Shown: positions 8,995-17,489, numbered from the stretch's first letter. The stretch is DNA of 64,000 nt from Nocardioides daeguensis (GCF_019192965.1 NZ_JAHTKU010000003.1:171210-235209), one strand, 5' to 3'. Program-made: numbers and translations. Notes: generated by a model from the sequence alone, not told the origin.

Positions 8995-9018
8995 GGGCCG
9001 CCGCCGGAGCGACGGCCC
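8995..9018 (-). terminator. intercistronic hairpin between pilA and pilT (attenuator or mRNA stabiliser)
   Basis: On the transcribed strand GGGCCGTCGC pairs with GCGGCGGCCC (one T-G wobble) across a 4-base loop. It lies in the only long gap (82 bases) of the operon, just after the major pilin gene. Such a position could lower transcription of the motor genes or stabilise the pilA 3' end; this role is inferred. Confidence 0.5.
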
Positions 9019-9036
9019 TCGGGCCGGCGCTCTGCG

Positions 9037-9369
9037 TCAGCAGGTACCGCTGACCTGTCCGGTGGCCCAGGTGATGGTGACGCCCGTCGGCTGCGTCGCG
9101 GAGTGGACGTAGTTCGGGTACAGGTCGGACCACGCCGCCGGCTTCGCTCCGGTCGGACTGTTGGCGATGTATGCCTCGTACGCGGTCTCGACGGTCTTCT
9201 TGGTGGTGTCGCACGCCGAGGTCTTGCCACGGTCCGTGATGCCCTGGACGGAGAAGACGACGATGGCGGCGAGGACGCCGAGGATGATGATGACGATGAG
9301 GAGCTCGATGAGGGTGAAGCCGCGGTCGTCGCGGCGGACCGCCGAAAGGCGGTCAGTGAGTCGACGCAT
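9037..9369 (-). CDS. pilA: major type IV pilin
   Basis: 110 aa. A 17-residue basic leader ends RDDRG, followed by FTLIELLIVIIILGVLAAIV: Phe at +1 and Glu at +5 of the mature pilin, the textbook class III N-terminus cut by PilD. The globular domain is short (about 70 residues) with one Cys near residue 50 and one at the last position, suggesting a loop closed by a disulphide. ATG 9369 has GGAGG upstream; the upstream extension is not needed. First gene of the operon, hence the likely most abundant product. Confidence 0.92.
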   Translation of the reverse strand: MRRLTDRLSAVRRDDRGFTLIELLIVIIILGVLAAIVVFSVQGITDRGKTSACDTTKKTVETAYEAYIANSPTGAKPAAWSDLYPNYVHSATQPTGVTITWATGQVSGTC

Positions 9370-9680
9370 GCCTGAGCCTCCAGTAGGAGAGAGGACGGAT
9401 GTGAAAGGAGCAGCCCCGAGTGCTGATGACAAGCAAACGTCGACCGCGCCGCGCATTCGTGGGTTTTCCCTCGCCGTTACCGCCGTTTGGGTACACCTCA
9501 GGAATCCGGGGACTTCGGCGACGAGTCGTGCTAGCTCGCCGACCTGACCCGGCCCCCGTCAGAGGTGATCGACACCGGCCGGACCCGCGAGCCGCACCGC
9601 TCCGGCACGGCGAAGGGCGCGCGCAGCAAGGGGATTCCGGTCCTGCCGGTGCGCCCGTGCAGGACCTCCTCGACGTCGGC
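9370..9680. other. 311-base intergenic region: pilus promoter and leader
   Basis: Separates the end of the SDR gene from pilA, both on the minus strand, so it must hold the pilus operon promoter. A hairpin with CGGCGA/TCGCCG arms lies at about 9515-9540 and may terminate the SDR transcript. The part nearest pilA (about 9420-9500) is locally A/T-richer (for example GGTAACGGCGAGGGAAAACCC) and could be a long 5' leader. I find no convincing -35/-10 pair and no match to the cyclic-di-GMP riboswitch consensus. Confidence 0.4.
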
Positions 9681-10451
9681 TCAGACCGGGCGACGCAGCG
9701 CGCGGTCCACCACGAACGGCAGGTGCCGGATCGCGACCGCGGCGAGCCGACTGTCCCGCCCCGGTACGACGAGGAAGCCGCGCCGGCGCCGCAGCGCACG
9801 CAGCAGCGTGTCGGCCACGGCCTCGGGGCTGAGGGTGGCGACGTTCTCCTCGGCGGCGAGCACCTCGGCCGGCTTGTGGCGGTTCTCCTCGTCGAAGCCG
9901 GGGGTCAGCGTGTTCGGCGGACAGAGCACCAGCACCCGCAGGCCGTAGGGGCGGACCTCGCGGCGCAGTGCCTCGGAGAAGCCGATCACGCCGAACTTCG
10001 TCGCGCTGTAGACCGTGTAGCCGAACACGCCCGCCAGGCCGGCCATCGAGGACGTCGTCACGATGGTGCCGCGACCGGAGGACCGCAGGTGCGGCAGCAC
10101 CGCCCGGCAGACGTTGATCGTGCCGAGCAGGTTGGTGGCGACCATCCCGGTGACGTCCTCGGCGGGCAGGTCCTCGAGGTACCCGGGCCGCGCGTAGCCC
10201 GCGGTGTTCACCACCAGGTCCGGTACGCCGACCTCGGCGACGAGCGCGTCGACGACGGCGCCTGTCGCCACGGCGTCGGTCACGTCCACCGTGCGCACCT
10301 CGACCCCGGGGCCGAGGCGGTCCACTGTCGTGGCCAGCTTGGCCGCCGAGCGCGACAGCACGACCACCCGCTCCCCGCAGGCGACCAGCCGCTCCGCGAC
10401 CGCGAGGCCGATCCCCTCCGAGCCGCCGAAGACCAGCGCGAGTCCGGCCAT
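9681..10451 (-). CDS. short-chain dehydrogenase, 3-ketodihydrosphingosine-reductase-like
   Basis: 256 aa classical SDR. NAD(P)-binding motif is GGSEGIG rather than TGxxxGIG, and the catalytic Tyr-x3-Lys is YSATK near residue 150. After the catalytic site comes PPNTLTPGFDEENRHKP, very close to the PPDTxTPGFxEENxxKP motif of eukaryotic 3-ketodihydrosphingosine reductase (KDSR). It lacks the C-terminal membrane helices of KDSR. A role in reducing a long-chain keto lipid is therefore plausible but unproven. Its start overlaps the stop of the upstream SDR gene (TGATG), so the two are coupled. Confidence 0.75.
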   Translation of the reverse strand: MAGLALVFGGSEGIGLAVAERLVACGERVVVLSRSAAKLATTVDRLGPGVEVRTVDVTDAVATGAVVDALVAEVGVPDLVVNTAGYARPGYLEDLPAEDVTGMVATNLLGTINVCRAVLPHLRSSGRGTIVTTSSMAGLAGVFGYTVYSATKFGVIGFSEALRREVRPYGLRVLVLCPPNTLTPGFDEENRHKPAEVLAAEENVATLSPEAVADTLLRALRRRRGFLVVPGRDSRLAAVAIRHLPFVVDRALRRPV

Positions 10452-11263
10452 CAGTGACTCGCCAGCCTGCCGGTGAGCCGGCCGATCAGCCGGGTCCGGC
10501 CGGGCGCGATGCGCGAGGCGAGGTCGATGACACGGGCGTCGGGACCGACGACGGCCCGGGGCTGGTCCTTCTCGATCGCCTTGACGATGCGCCGCGCCAC
10601 GAAGGACGGCGGCGGCATCAGCACACCCAGCGGGCCCTGCGACACCTGGGCGATCCGCGCTCCGTCGGCGCCCCGGGCGGACCCGGCGATGCCGGTGCGG
10701 TGGGTGCCGGGGAAGACCACGCTGACCCCGACCGTCGTGCCCGCCAGCTCACCGCGCAGCGCCTCGGAGAACGCCTTCACGGCGCCCTTGGTCATCGCGT
10801 AGGTCGCCGTGTGCGGCAGCCCCATCAGCCCGGCCATGCTGGACACGTTGACGATGTGCGCCTCGTCCTGCGCGCGCAGCACGGGCAGGAACGCGCGGCA
10901 GCCGTGCACGACGCCCCAGATGTTGACGTCGACCAGGCGCCGCATGTCCTCGAGCCGCTCCTCGCTGAACGCGCCCACCGAGGTGATGCCGGCGTTGTTG
11001 ACCAGGACGTGGACGACGTCGTGGCGCTCCCGCACCTCGTCGGGCAGCGCGGCCATCCGATCGGCGTCGGAGACGTCGGCGAGGTGGGTGGTGGCCCGCC
11101 GCCCCTGGGCCGCGACCAGGCGGGCCGTCTCGGCGAGCCCCTCCGGCGCCAGGTCGACCAGCGCCAGGTGGCAGCCGCGGCCCGCCAGGCGCTGGGCCGT
11201 CACCCGGCCGATGCCGCTGCCGGCCCCGGTCACCACCGCCACGCGTCCGTCGAGTCGTTGCAC
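10451..11263 (-). CDS. short-chain dehydrogenase/reductase
   Basis: 270 aa classical SDR with TGAGSGIG cofactor motif (about 13-20), NNAG, catalytic Ser in NVSSMAGL, and YAMTK as the Tyr-x3-Lys pair. The C-terminal region (VARRIVKAIEKDQPRAVVGPDARVIDLASRIAP) resembles actinobacterial SDRs that act on lipids or bulky ketones and are often encoded next to monooxygenases or acyl lipid genes. The substrate cannot be read from the sequence. Translationally coupled to the KDSR-like gene downstream, which suggests two steps of one lipid pathway. Confidence 0.8.
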   Translation of the reverse strand: MQRLDGRVAVVTGAGSGIGRVTAQRLAGRGCHLALVDLAPEGLAETARLVAAQGRRATTHLADVSDADRMAALPDEVRERHDVVHVLVNNAGITSVGAFSEERLEDMRRLVDVNIWGVVHGCRAFLPVLRAQDEAHIVNVSSMAGLMGLPHTATYAMTKGAVKAFSEALRGELAGTTVGVSVVFPGTHRTGIAGSARGADGARIAQVSQGPLGVLMPPPSFVARRIVKAIEKDQPRAVVGPDARVIDLASRIAPGRTRLIGRLTGRLASH

Positions 11264-11290
11264 GAGAACAGGTTATAGAAACACGGGGGC

Positions 11291-11722
11291 TCACACGTGC
11301 CCGACGTGCTCCTCGAACACCAGCACCGTCTGGGTGGCCACCACTTCGGGCAGGGCCTGGATCCGCTCGAGGACCAGCTCGCGCAGGTGCTCGGCGTCGC
11401 GGGCGCGGACCAGGATCACGCAGTCGAAGTCACCGGCGACCAGCGCGACGTGCGCCGCCTCCTCCATGGCCCACACCTTCGAGCGGAACGACTTCCAGGT
11501 GTTCTGCTTGATCCGGACGTGGATGTAGGCCGGCAGGCCGAGCCCCAGGGCCGCGTGGTCGACGTCGATGGTGAAGCCGCGGATCACACCGCTGTCGACG
11601 AGCCGCTTCACCCGCGCGTAGGCGCTGGTGCGGCTGATCCCGAGGCGCTCGGCGACCTCCCGGATCGAGGTCCGCGAGTCGGCGCGCAGGACGTCCAGGA
11701 TTCCGCGGTCGACGGGGTCCAT
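11291..11722 (-). CDS. Lrp/AsnC-family transcriptional regulator
   Basis: 143 aa. N-terminal winged helix-turn-helix (MDPVDRGILDVLRADSRTSIREVAERLG) and a C-terminal RAM ligand-binding domain with GDFDCVILV and the final beta strand VLVFEEHVGHV. Encoded divergently from phhA with 90 bases between the starts, so it most likely senses an aromatic amino acid and controls phenylalanine hydroxylase, as in other bacterial phhA loci (inference from context). Confidence 0.88.
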   Translation of the reverse strand: MDPVDRGILDVLRADSRTSIREVAERLGISRTSAYARVKRLVDSGVIRGFTIDVDHAALGLGLPAYIHVRIKQNTWKSFRSKVWAMEEAAHVALVAGDFDCVILVRARDAEHLRELVLERIQALPEVVATQTVLVFEEHVGHV

Positions 11723-11812
11723 GCCGGACAGATTGCCACCGATCGGCGCTGGCGGCCAGCCATTCGTCCGACGCGACTCGCATTCTTGTGGACTGCGTCA
11801 CAGACTGCAGGC

Positions 11813-12709
11813 ATGTTCGAGGAAGGTCAGTACTTCGCGCCCGTGACCGCCGACGAGGACGGTTCGCTCAAGGTCCATCTCGGTGCGGACCACCCCGGCT
11901 TCGCCGATCCGGCCTACCGCGCGCGTCGTGACGCCCTCGCCACCCTCGCCAGCAGCTGGCGTCCCGGCGAGCCCTGCCCCACGGCGGACTACACCGCCGA
12001 GGAGCACGAGGTCTGGCGCGTCGTCAGCGAGGCGCTCGTGACCAAGCATCGCGCGTACGCCTGCCGCGAGTTCCTCGACGGCAAGGAGTCCCTCGGCCTC
12101 CCCATCGACCGCATCCCCCAGCTCGCCGAGGTCAGTGAGTGGCTCGCGCCGCTGACCGGCTTCAGCTACCGCCCGGCAGCCGGCCTGGTCCCGCTCCGCG
12201 AGTTCTACGGAGCCCTGGCCGACAAGGCGTTCTGGTCCACCCAGTACGTCCGCCACCACTCGGTGCCGCTCTACACGCCCGAGCCGGACGTCCTCCACGA
12301 GGTCGTCGGCCACGGCAACACCCTCGCCAACCCGCGCTTCACCGCCCTCTACGAGCTCGCCGGCCAGGCGTCGCGCCGCGTCGTGTCGACCGAGGCGCTG
12401 GAGTTCGTCAGCAAGGTCTTCTGGTTCACCCTCGAGTTCGGCGTGCTCTGGGAGGCCGGCGAGCTCAAGGCGTACGGCGCCGGCATCCTCTCCTCCCCCG
12501 GCGAGATCGAGGCCTTCCGCGGCATGAACATCCGCCCGCTCGACATCGCCGCGATGGGCACCCAGCTCTACGACATCACCGACTACCAGGACGTGCTGTA
12601 CGTCGCGGAGTCGTTCACGCAGCTCGAGGACGTCGTCGGCACCTTCTGGGCCGAGTGCACCGACGACTCGATCGCCCGGGTCCTGGCCCGCACCCCCGCC
12701 CACGCCTGA
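11813..12709 (+). CDS. phhA: phenylalanine 4-monooxygenase (tetrahydropterin-dependent)
   Basis: 298 aa, bacterial PAH length. The non-haem iron triad is visible: His162 and His167 in LHEVVGHGN, and Glu208 in FWFTLEFGVLWE. The PxxEPDxxHExxGH signature is intact. Converts phenylalanine to tyrosine with oxygen and a reduced pterin in the cytoplasm, the entry to homogentisate-type catabolism. ATG 11813 fits the family N-terminus; no strong ribosome-binding site is seen. Divergent from the Lrp regulator. No pterin-4a-carbinolamine dehydratase is in the window. Confidence 0.95.
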   Translation: MFEEGQYFAPVTADEDGSLKVHLGADHPGFADPAYRARRDALATLASSWRPGEPCPTADYTAEEHEVWRVVSEALVTKHRAYACREFLDGKESLGLPIDRIPQLAEVSEWLAPLTGFSYRPAAGLVPLREFYGALADKAFWSTQYVRHHSVPLYTPEPDVLHEVVGHGNTLANPRFTALYELAGQASRRVVSTEALEFVSKVFWFTLEFGVLWEAGELKAYGAGILSSPGEIEAFRGMNIRPLDIAAMGTQLYDITDYQDVLYVAESFTQLEDVVGTFWAECTDDSIARVLARTPAHA

Positions 12710-12719
12710 CGGCCCTGGG

Positions 12720-13646
12720 CTACGACCGGCGCGCCGCCCACGCCACCAGCTCCCGCGCCGGCCCCTCCGGCGGGTGCGGCCCGCCCTTCCACACCGCGTG
12801 CAGGCGCCGGGTGAGGTCGAGCCCGGTGACCGTGATCCGCACCAGCCGGCCCGTGGCGAGGTCGTCGCGGACGGCGTGGGCGCCCACGGCCGCCGGACCG
12901 GCACCCGCGGCGACAGCGGCCCGCACGGCCGCCGTGCTCGACAGCTCGAGGACGGGCGTCGCGCCGGGCAGGTCGGCGAGGGCGCGCTCGAGGACGGTCC
13001 GGGTCCCCGACCCGGCCTCCCGTACGACGAGCGGCGTGGCCGCGAGCGTCTCGGCACTCACCCGCCGGCGGGCGCGCATCGCCCACGGGTGCTGGGGTCC
13101 GACGACGACGAGCAGCTCGTCGGTGCCGACCAGGCGGCGCCGCAGTCCGCGCGGGGCCTCCGGCCCCTCGACGAACCCGAGGGCGACGTCGCCGGCCTCG
13201 ACCAGCTCGGCCACCCGGGCGCTGTTGGTGGCTGTCATCTTGACCTCGGTCGGCTGCTGGCCGCGTTGCACCTGCTGGGCGCGCAGGCCGACCAGCCAGC
13301 CGGGCAGCAGGTGCTCGGCGATGGTGAGGCTGGCGGCGATGTCGAGATGGCCGCGCCGGTCGGCCCGCAGGGCGGTGATGCCGGCATCCAGCTCCTGGGC
13401 CGCGTCGAGCACGCGATCTGCCCACTGCACGACCAGCTCACCGGTCGGCGTGAGCTCGGACCCCCGCTTGCTGCGGGCCACGAGCGGCTCACCGACGAGC
13501 GCCTCCATGGTCCGCACCCGCGACGACGCGGCCTGCTGGGTGATGCCGAGCTCGGCCGCCGCAGCGCCCAGCGATCCGGTCCGCGCGACCACCACGAGCA
13601 GCTCCAGCGCCCGGAGGTCGGGGACGTGAGAACCCAGCACACTCAC
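12720..13646 (-). CDS. LysR-family transcriptional regulator
   Basis: 308 aa. HTH at about residues 10-65 (LELLVVVARTGSLGAAAAEL...QQAASSRVRTME), then a two-lobed substrate-binding domain with the usual GFVEGPEAP and TPLVVREAGSGTR segments resembling CbbR/CysB-type effectors. The GTG start at 13646 lies inside a perfect inverted repeat, so either the mRNA is nearly leaderless or translation begins at the next GTG (13640). Divergent from fprA; probably autoregulated through that repeat. Confidence 0.85.
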   Translation of the reverse strand: MSVLGSHVPDLRALELLVVVARTGSLGAAAAELGITQQAASSRVRTMEALVGEPLVARSKRGSELTPTGELVVQWADRVLDAAQELDAGITALRADRRGHLDIAASLTIAEHLLPGWLVGLRAQQVQRGQQPTEVKMTATNSARVAELVEAGDVALGFVEGPEAPRGLRRRLVGTDELLVVVGPQHPWAMRARRRVSAETLAATPLVVREAGSGTRTVLERALADLPGATPVLELSSTAAVRAAVAAGAGPAAVGAHAVRDDLATGRLVRITVTGLDLTRRLHAVWKGGPHPPEGPARELVAWAARRS

Positions 13647-13662
13647 AACCTAACCTTGTGAG
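13642..13662. promoter_or_regulatory. inverted repeat, probable LysR operator between lysR and fprA
   Basis: CTCACAA-N7-TTGTGAG is a perfect 7-bp-arm palindrome containing the T-N11-A core expected for LysR regulators. A degenerate second copy (CACAACCTCGTTCTGTGAG) follows at about 13670-13688, giving the two-site layout common for this family. Located between divergent genes. Confidence 0.55.
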
Positions 13663-13716
13663 CACCCAACCACAACCTCGTTCTGTGAGGGCGCGCCGCC
13701 GTCCAGGATCGTCAGC

Positions 13717-15051
13717 ATGACTCTCCGTGTAGCGATCGTGGGCGGTGGCCCGGCCGGCATCTACGCCGCGGACATCCTCACCAGATCGGACGCCGAGGTG
13801 TCCGTCGACATCCTCGAGCGGCTCCCCGCACCCTTCGGCCTGGTCCGGTACGGCGTCGCGCCCGACCACCCGCGGATCAAGGAGATCATCAAGGCGCTGC
13901 AGCGGGTGATCGCGAAGCCCGAGGTGCGCTTCCTCGGCAACGTCGAGTACGGCGTCGACGTGAAGCTCGAGGACCTGCGGGAGTTCTACGACGCCGTCGT
14001 CATCGCGACCGGGGCGATGGCCGACCGCGACCTCGGCATCCCCGGCGAGGAGCACTCGTACGGCGCCGCCGACTTCGTGTCCTGGTACGACGCGCACCCG
14101 GACGTGCCGCAGACCTGGCCGCTCGAGGCGACGAGTGTCGCCGTCCTCGGCGTCGGCAACGTGGCCCTCGACGTGGCCCGGGTGCTGGCGAAGACCGGCG
14201 ACGAGATGCTCGTGACCGACATCCCGCCCCACGTCCACGCGGGCCTCGAGGCCAAGACCATCACCGACGTGCACGTCTTCGCGCGCCGCGGCCCGGCGTA
14301 CGCGAAGTTCTCGCCGCTGGAGCTGCGCGAGCTCAACCACTCGCCCCACGTCGAGGTGATCGTGCACCCCGAGGGCTTCGACGTCGACGAGCACGGCATG
14401 GCGCACATCGCCCAGCACAAGTCACAGAAGATGGTGCTCAACACCCTGACCAGCTGGGTCGGGGCCGACCCGGTCGGCAAGCCGCACCGGATCCACCTGC
14501 ACTTCGCCGAGGCGCCGCTCGAGATCGTCGCCGACGCCGACGGCAAGGTGACCACGCTGCGCACCGAGCGCACCCACTCCCCCCACGCCGACGGCAACGT
14601 CGAGGGCACCGGCGAGGTGACCGACTGGGACGTCCAGCAGGTCTACCGCGCGATCGGGTACCGCAGCAGCGCGCTGCCGGGCCTGCCCTTCGACACCCGC
14701 GCGGCTGTGATCCCGAACGACGGCGGCCGGGTGCTCGACCTCGACGGCACCCCGATCCCCGGCACCTACGTGACCGGCTGGATCAAGCGCGGCCCGGTCG
14801 GCCTCATCGGCCACACCAAGTCCGACGCGGCCGAGACCGTCGGCCACCTGCTCGCCGAGACGCAGCCGACCGCCACCGCCCGCCGTCCCGAGGACGTCGA
14901 CGCCTACTTCGCCGAGCGCGAGGTCGAGGTCGTCACCCACGCCTCGTGGGAGCGGCTCGACGCGCACGAGATCGCGCTGGGCGAGGCCGCGGGCCGGGCC
15001 CGGGTGAAGGTCGCGACCCGCGCCGACATGCTGGCGGCCGGCCGCGGCTGA
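13717..15051 (+). CDS. fprA: ferredoxin/flavodoxin--NADP+ reductase, adrenodoxin-reductase type
   Basis: 444 aa. FAD motif VAIVGGGPAGIYAAD at the N-terminus, APFGLVRYGVAPDHP signature of the FprA/adrenodoxin reductase family, NADPH motif GVGNVALDVARVL near 145, and the C-terminal GWIKRGPVGLIGHTKSDA block that closes over the flavin. Transfers electrons from NADPH to ferredoxins that serve P450s and other oxygenases. ATG 13717; divergent from the LysR gene. Could be a redox partner for the oxygenases and the ferredoxin-linked ior enzyme elsewhere in the window (inference). Confidence 0.92.
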   Translation: MTLRVAIVGGGPAGIYAADILTRSDAEVSVDILERLPAPFGLVRYGVAPDHPRIKEIIKALQRVIAKPEVRFLGNVEYGVDVKLEDLREFYDAVVIATGAMADRDLGIPGEEHSYGAADFVSWYDAHPDVPQTWPLEATSVAVLGVGNVALDVARVLAKTGDEMLVTDIPPHVHAGLEAKTITDVHVFARRGPAYAKFSPLELRELNHSPHVEVIVHPEGFDVDEHGMAHIAQHKSQKMVLNTLTSWVGADPVGKPHRIHLHFAEAPLEIVADADGKVTTLRTERTHSPHADGNVEGTGEVTDWDVQQVYRAIGYRSSALPGLPFDTRAAVIPNDGGRVLDLDGTPIPGTYVTGWIKRGPVGLIGHTKSDAAETVGHLLAETQPTATARRPEDVDAYFAEREVEVVTHASWERLDAHEIALGEAAGRARVKVATRADMLAAGRG

Positions 15052-15102
15052 CCGCCGCGGCGCGGCGCCCGCATGTCGGCCCGCCCGTCCTAGGGTGAAC
15101 GG

Positions 15103-16038
15103 GTGAGCCGAGCGACGATCCTCCGCGTGCCCCCACTCAGCCCGCAGCTGCACGACGCCGTCGGCGAGCAGTACGACGCCGTGGACCCCGCCGACCTCCC
15201 GGCACGCCGGGACGACGTGGTCGGCATCGTGTGCACGAACACCGGCCGCGTCGACGGTGACCTGATCGCCTCACTGCCTCGGCTGGGCGTGATCGTCAAC
15301 CACGGCGTCGGCTACGACAACATCGACGTGCCGGCCGCCCTCGCTCGCGGGATCGCGATCAGCAACACCCCCGACGTGCTCGACGACGCGGTCGCGGAGA
15401 CCGCGATCGCCCTGCTGCTCGCCGTACGACGCGAGGTGGTCGCCGCCGACCGGTTCGTCCGCGACGGCCGCTGGCCCGACGGCCCCTATCCGCTGACGGC
15501 GCAGGTCGCCGACAGCAGGGTCGGCATCATCGGGCTGGGCCGGATCGGACGGGCCGTGGCGACCCGGCTGGAGGCGCTCGGCTGCGCGGTGAGCTACCAC
15601 AACCGGCGGCAGGTGCCCGATGTCGACTACACCTACGCCGCCTCCCCCGCCGCCCTGGCCGCGGCCGTCGACAACCTCGTGGTCGTCGTACCCGGCGGCG
15701 CCGGCACCGAGGCACTGATCGACCGCTCAGTGCTCGACGCCCTCGGCCCGGACGGCGTGCTCGTCAACATCGCCCGCGGATCGGTGGTCGACGAGCCCGA
15801 GCTCGTCGCCGCGTTGCGGGAGGGCCGACTGGGCGGCGCCGGGCTCGACGTGTACGCCGACGAGCCGCGCGTTCCCGAGGAGCTGACCACGATGGACAAC
15901 GTCGTCCTGCTCCCCCACGTCGCGTCCGGCACCCACGTCACCCGGGCGGCGATGCGCGCGCTCACCCTCGACAACCTCGCCGCATGGCTGGCCGACGGGA
16001 CGCTGCGCACACCGATCCCCGAGCTGTCCGCCCGCTAG
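15103..16038 (+). CDS. D-isomer-specific 2-hydroxyacid dehydrogenase
   Basis: 311 aa, GTG start at 15103. Rossmann motif GIIGLGRIGRAV at about 145, catalytic Arg in NIARGSVVDE, Glu in DEPRVPEEL and His in LLPHVASGT. The NHGVGYDNIDV and NTPDVLDDAVAE segments are those of glyoxylate/hydroxypyruvate and 2-ketogluconate reductases. Reduces a small 2-keto acid with NAD(P)H. It starts 51 bases after fprA on the same strand and could share its transcript. Confidence 0.85.
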   Translation: MSRATILRVPPLSPQLHDAVGEQYDAVDPADLPARRDDVVGIVCTNTGRVDGDLIASLPRLGVIVNHGVGYDNIDVPAALARGIAISNTPDVLDDAVAETAIALLLAVRREVVAADRFVRDGRWPDGPYPLTAQVADSRVGIIGLGRIGRAVATRLEALGCAVSYHNRRQVPDVDYTYAASPAALAAAVDNLVVVVPGGAGTEALIDRSVLDALGPDGVLVNIARGSVVDEPELVAALREGRLGGAGLDVYADEPRVPEELTTMDNVVLLPHVASGTHVTRAAMRALTLDNLAAWLADGTLRTPIPELSAR

Positions 16039-16045
16039 ACCCGTT

Positions 16046-16088
16046 GTGGAGTCCTTCGCCCGCACCTGGTGCCGGCAGATGACTCCAC
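16046..16088. terminator. bidirectional stem-loop between convergent genes
   Basis: GTGGAGTC (16046-16053) pairs perfectly with GACTCCAC (16081-16088); the 27-base interior contains a second small palindrome (GCACC-T-GGTGC). Lies exactly between the stops of the 2-hydroxyacid dehydrogenase and the DUF559 gene. Confidence 0.55.
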
Positions 16089-16096
16089 CGAGCGCG

Positions 16097-17059
16097 TCAC
16101 CGCTCCGCCGTGCAACGCGGACACCGGTGCGCCGAGCCCGTCCAGCCGCGTCGCCGCAGGATCGTCGCGATCTGCGCGGCAGTCCGGCACGGCGTGCGGA
16201 ACACCATGCCGTAGGTGACCCGGACTGTCTCCGCGTCACCGTGCGCCTTCTCGGCAAGGTCGCGGATGGCGTCCGCGTCGTAGGCAGCGGCGGTGTCGTG
16301 CGTGCTCCTGCCGTCCATCTCGACCACGAGACCGAAGGGCTCGTACCGCGCGTCCTGCTCGGTCCGGCGGCCCGTTGCCGTGCTCGCTGCCTGGCGTCGC
16401 GCCCGGGGCAGCCCGTGCGCCCGCTCGACGAGGTGGAGATAGCCCCGCTCGAGGACCGAGCAGGCGCCGGTCCGCAGGTCCTCGATCATCGTGACGATCA
16501 CCCGACGCCCAGCGACCCGCGCCCGGGAGCGCAGCACGGTGGCGATCGCGTCCGGCGTCGTACGCCGCGCGAAGCACGCGCGGCCCAGCAGCGCGTAGGC
16601 CTCGGCAAGGTCCCCGGACGCGATCAGGCGGGACATCGCGTCGATCACGGCGTGCTCCACCCGCAGCCTCGGCGGCTCGGCTCCCGGGTGGAGACGCTCC
16701 GGCAGGTGCCTGACCTGGCGGATCCGCACCCCTGCCGGCACCGTCACCTTCCGCCCGTGCTCGACGACCACGGTGATCGGCGCGCTCGTCTCCCACGCGA
16801 GTGCCGCGGCGTCGGCGAGCGCCGCCGGCCAGGCGGCCAGCACCGCGACCCACTCCCGCTGGGCCCGCGCAAGGGCCCCTGAGTGCGCGACGTAGACACC
16901 CGGACGGGCCCGGGTCAGCTCGCGCCGACGGATCATCCGGTCGATGTCGGAGTCGCTCGCCCCGGCCGCGACCAGCTGGAAGCGGGCCACGACGCCCGAC
17001 TGCACGTACTCCAGCAGGTGCGCGATGCCGGGCTCGTCCAGGTCGAACCGGGCAACCAT
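16097..17059 (-). CDS. DUF559/very-short-patch-repair-like endonuclease domain protein with AbiEi-like N-terminus
   Basis: 320 aa from ATG 17059. The N-terminal 100 residues (HLLEYVQSGVVARFQLVAAG...LTRARPGVYV) have the wHTH layout of AbiEi-type proteins. The C-terminal 100 residues carry the DUF559 nuclease-like core FGLVVEMDGRSTHD...RDLAEKAHG. This two-part protein is very common and highly variable in actinobacteria; a defence or repair role is often assumed but unproven. No antitoxin or toxin partner gene is adjacent. The last residues include two Cys (HRCPRC). Confidence 0.75.
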   Translation of the reverse strand: MVARFDLDEPGIAHLLEYVQSGVVARFQLVAAGASDSDIDRMIRRRELTRARPGVYVAHSGALARAQREWVAVLAAWPAALADAAALAWETSAPITVVVEHGRKVTVPAGVRIRQVRHLPERLHPGAEPPRLRVEHAVIDAMSRLIASGDLAEAYALLGRACFARRTTPDAIATVLRSRARVAGRRVIVTMIEDLRTGACSVLERGYLHLVERAHGLPRARRQAASTATGRRTEQDARYEPFGLVVEMDGRSTHDTAAAYDADAIRDLAEKAHGDAETVRVTYGMVFRTPCRTAAQIATILRRRGWTGSAHRCPRCTAER

Positions 17060-17123
17060 GCACCCGAGGATTCCCGCTGGGCACCGCTGCCGCACCCGCG
17101 GCGTCGCCGCCTGTGGAGAACGC

Positions 17124-17489
17124 TCAGTAGCTGAAGGTCGTCGCGCCCTCGTCGCCGATCCACTGCCACATCGGGATCGTGCCGCCGATCTCCGCGCCCT
17201 TGACCAGGTTCTCCGGGTCGAGCGCCTTGGCGTTGAAGCACACCGGACAGACCAGGTAGGTCCCGCCCGCCGCGAGGTAGCGCTCGAGCAGCTCGGGCAG
17301 CGACGGGCAGCCCTCACACGCGCGGCCGACCGCGACGCCCGGTACGGCGAGCCGGACGGCCTCCTTGGTCAAGAACATCAGGGTCGGGCGCCCCTGCTCG
17401 GCCGCGCCGAGCGCGACCAGGAACGCCACGGTGACCCGCTCAGGGTCCTCCATCCCGGTGGTCAGGCTGACCACTGCCTTGTTCGACAT
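17124..17489 (-). CDS. DsrE-family small protein
   Basis: 121 aa. The fold signature AVVSLTTGMEDPERVTVAFL and the Cys-containing ACEGCPSLPELL and YLVCPVCFNAKAL segments match DsrE/DsrF-like proteins of actinobacteria; paired Cys suggest thiol or persulphide chemistry. ATG 17489 has GGAGGAG about 8 bases upstream (AGGAGACGACG). Monocistronic or first in a transcript reading toward the DUF559 gene. No sulphur-oxidation genes are close, so function is unassigned. Confidence 0.8.
   Translation of the reverse strand: MSNKAVVSLTTGMEDPERVTVAFLVALGAAEQGRPTLMFLTKEAVRLAVPGVAVGRACEGCPSLPELLERYLAAGGTYLVCPVCFNAKALDPENLVKGAEIGGTIPMWQWIGDEGATTFSY

Noticed and set aside
9420..9510. Possible cyclic-di-GMP riboswitch in the pilA leader
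   Set aside because: The region is purine-rich in places but lacks the ACGCAAAGCC and GGGCAAACC core blocks of the GEMM-I motif.
16097..17059. AbiE-type toxin-antitoxin defence system
   Set aside because: Only an AbiEi-like N-terminus is seen; no AbiEii nucleotidyltransferase gene adjoins.
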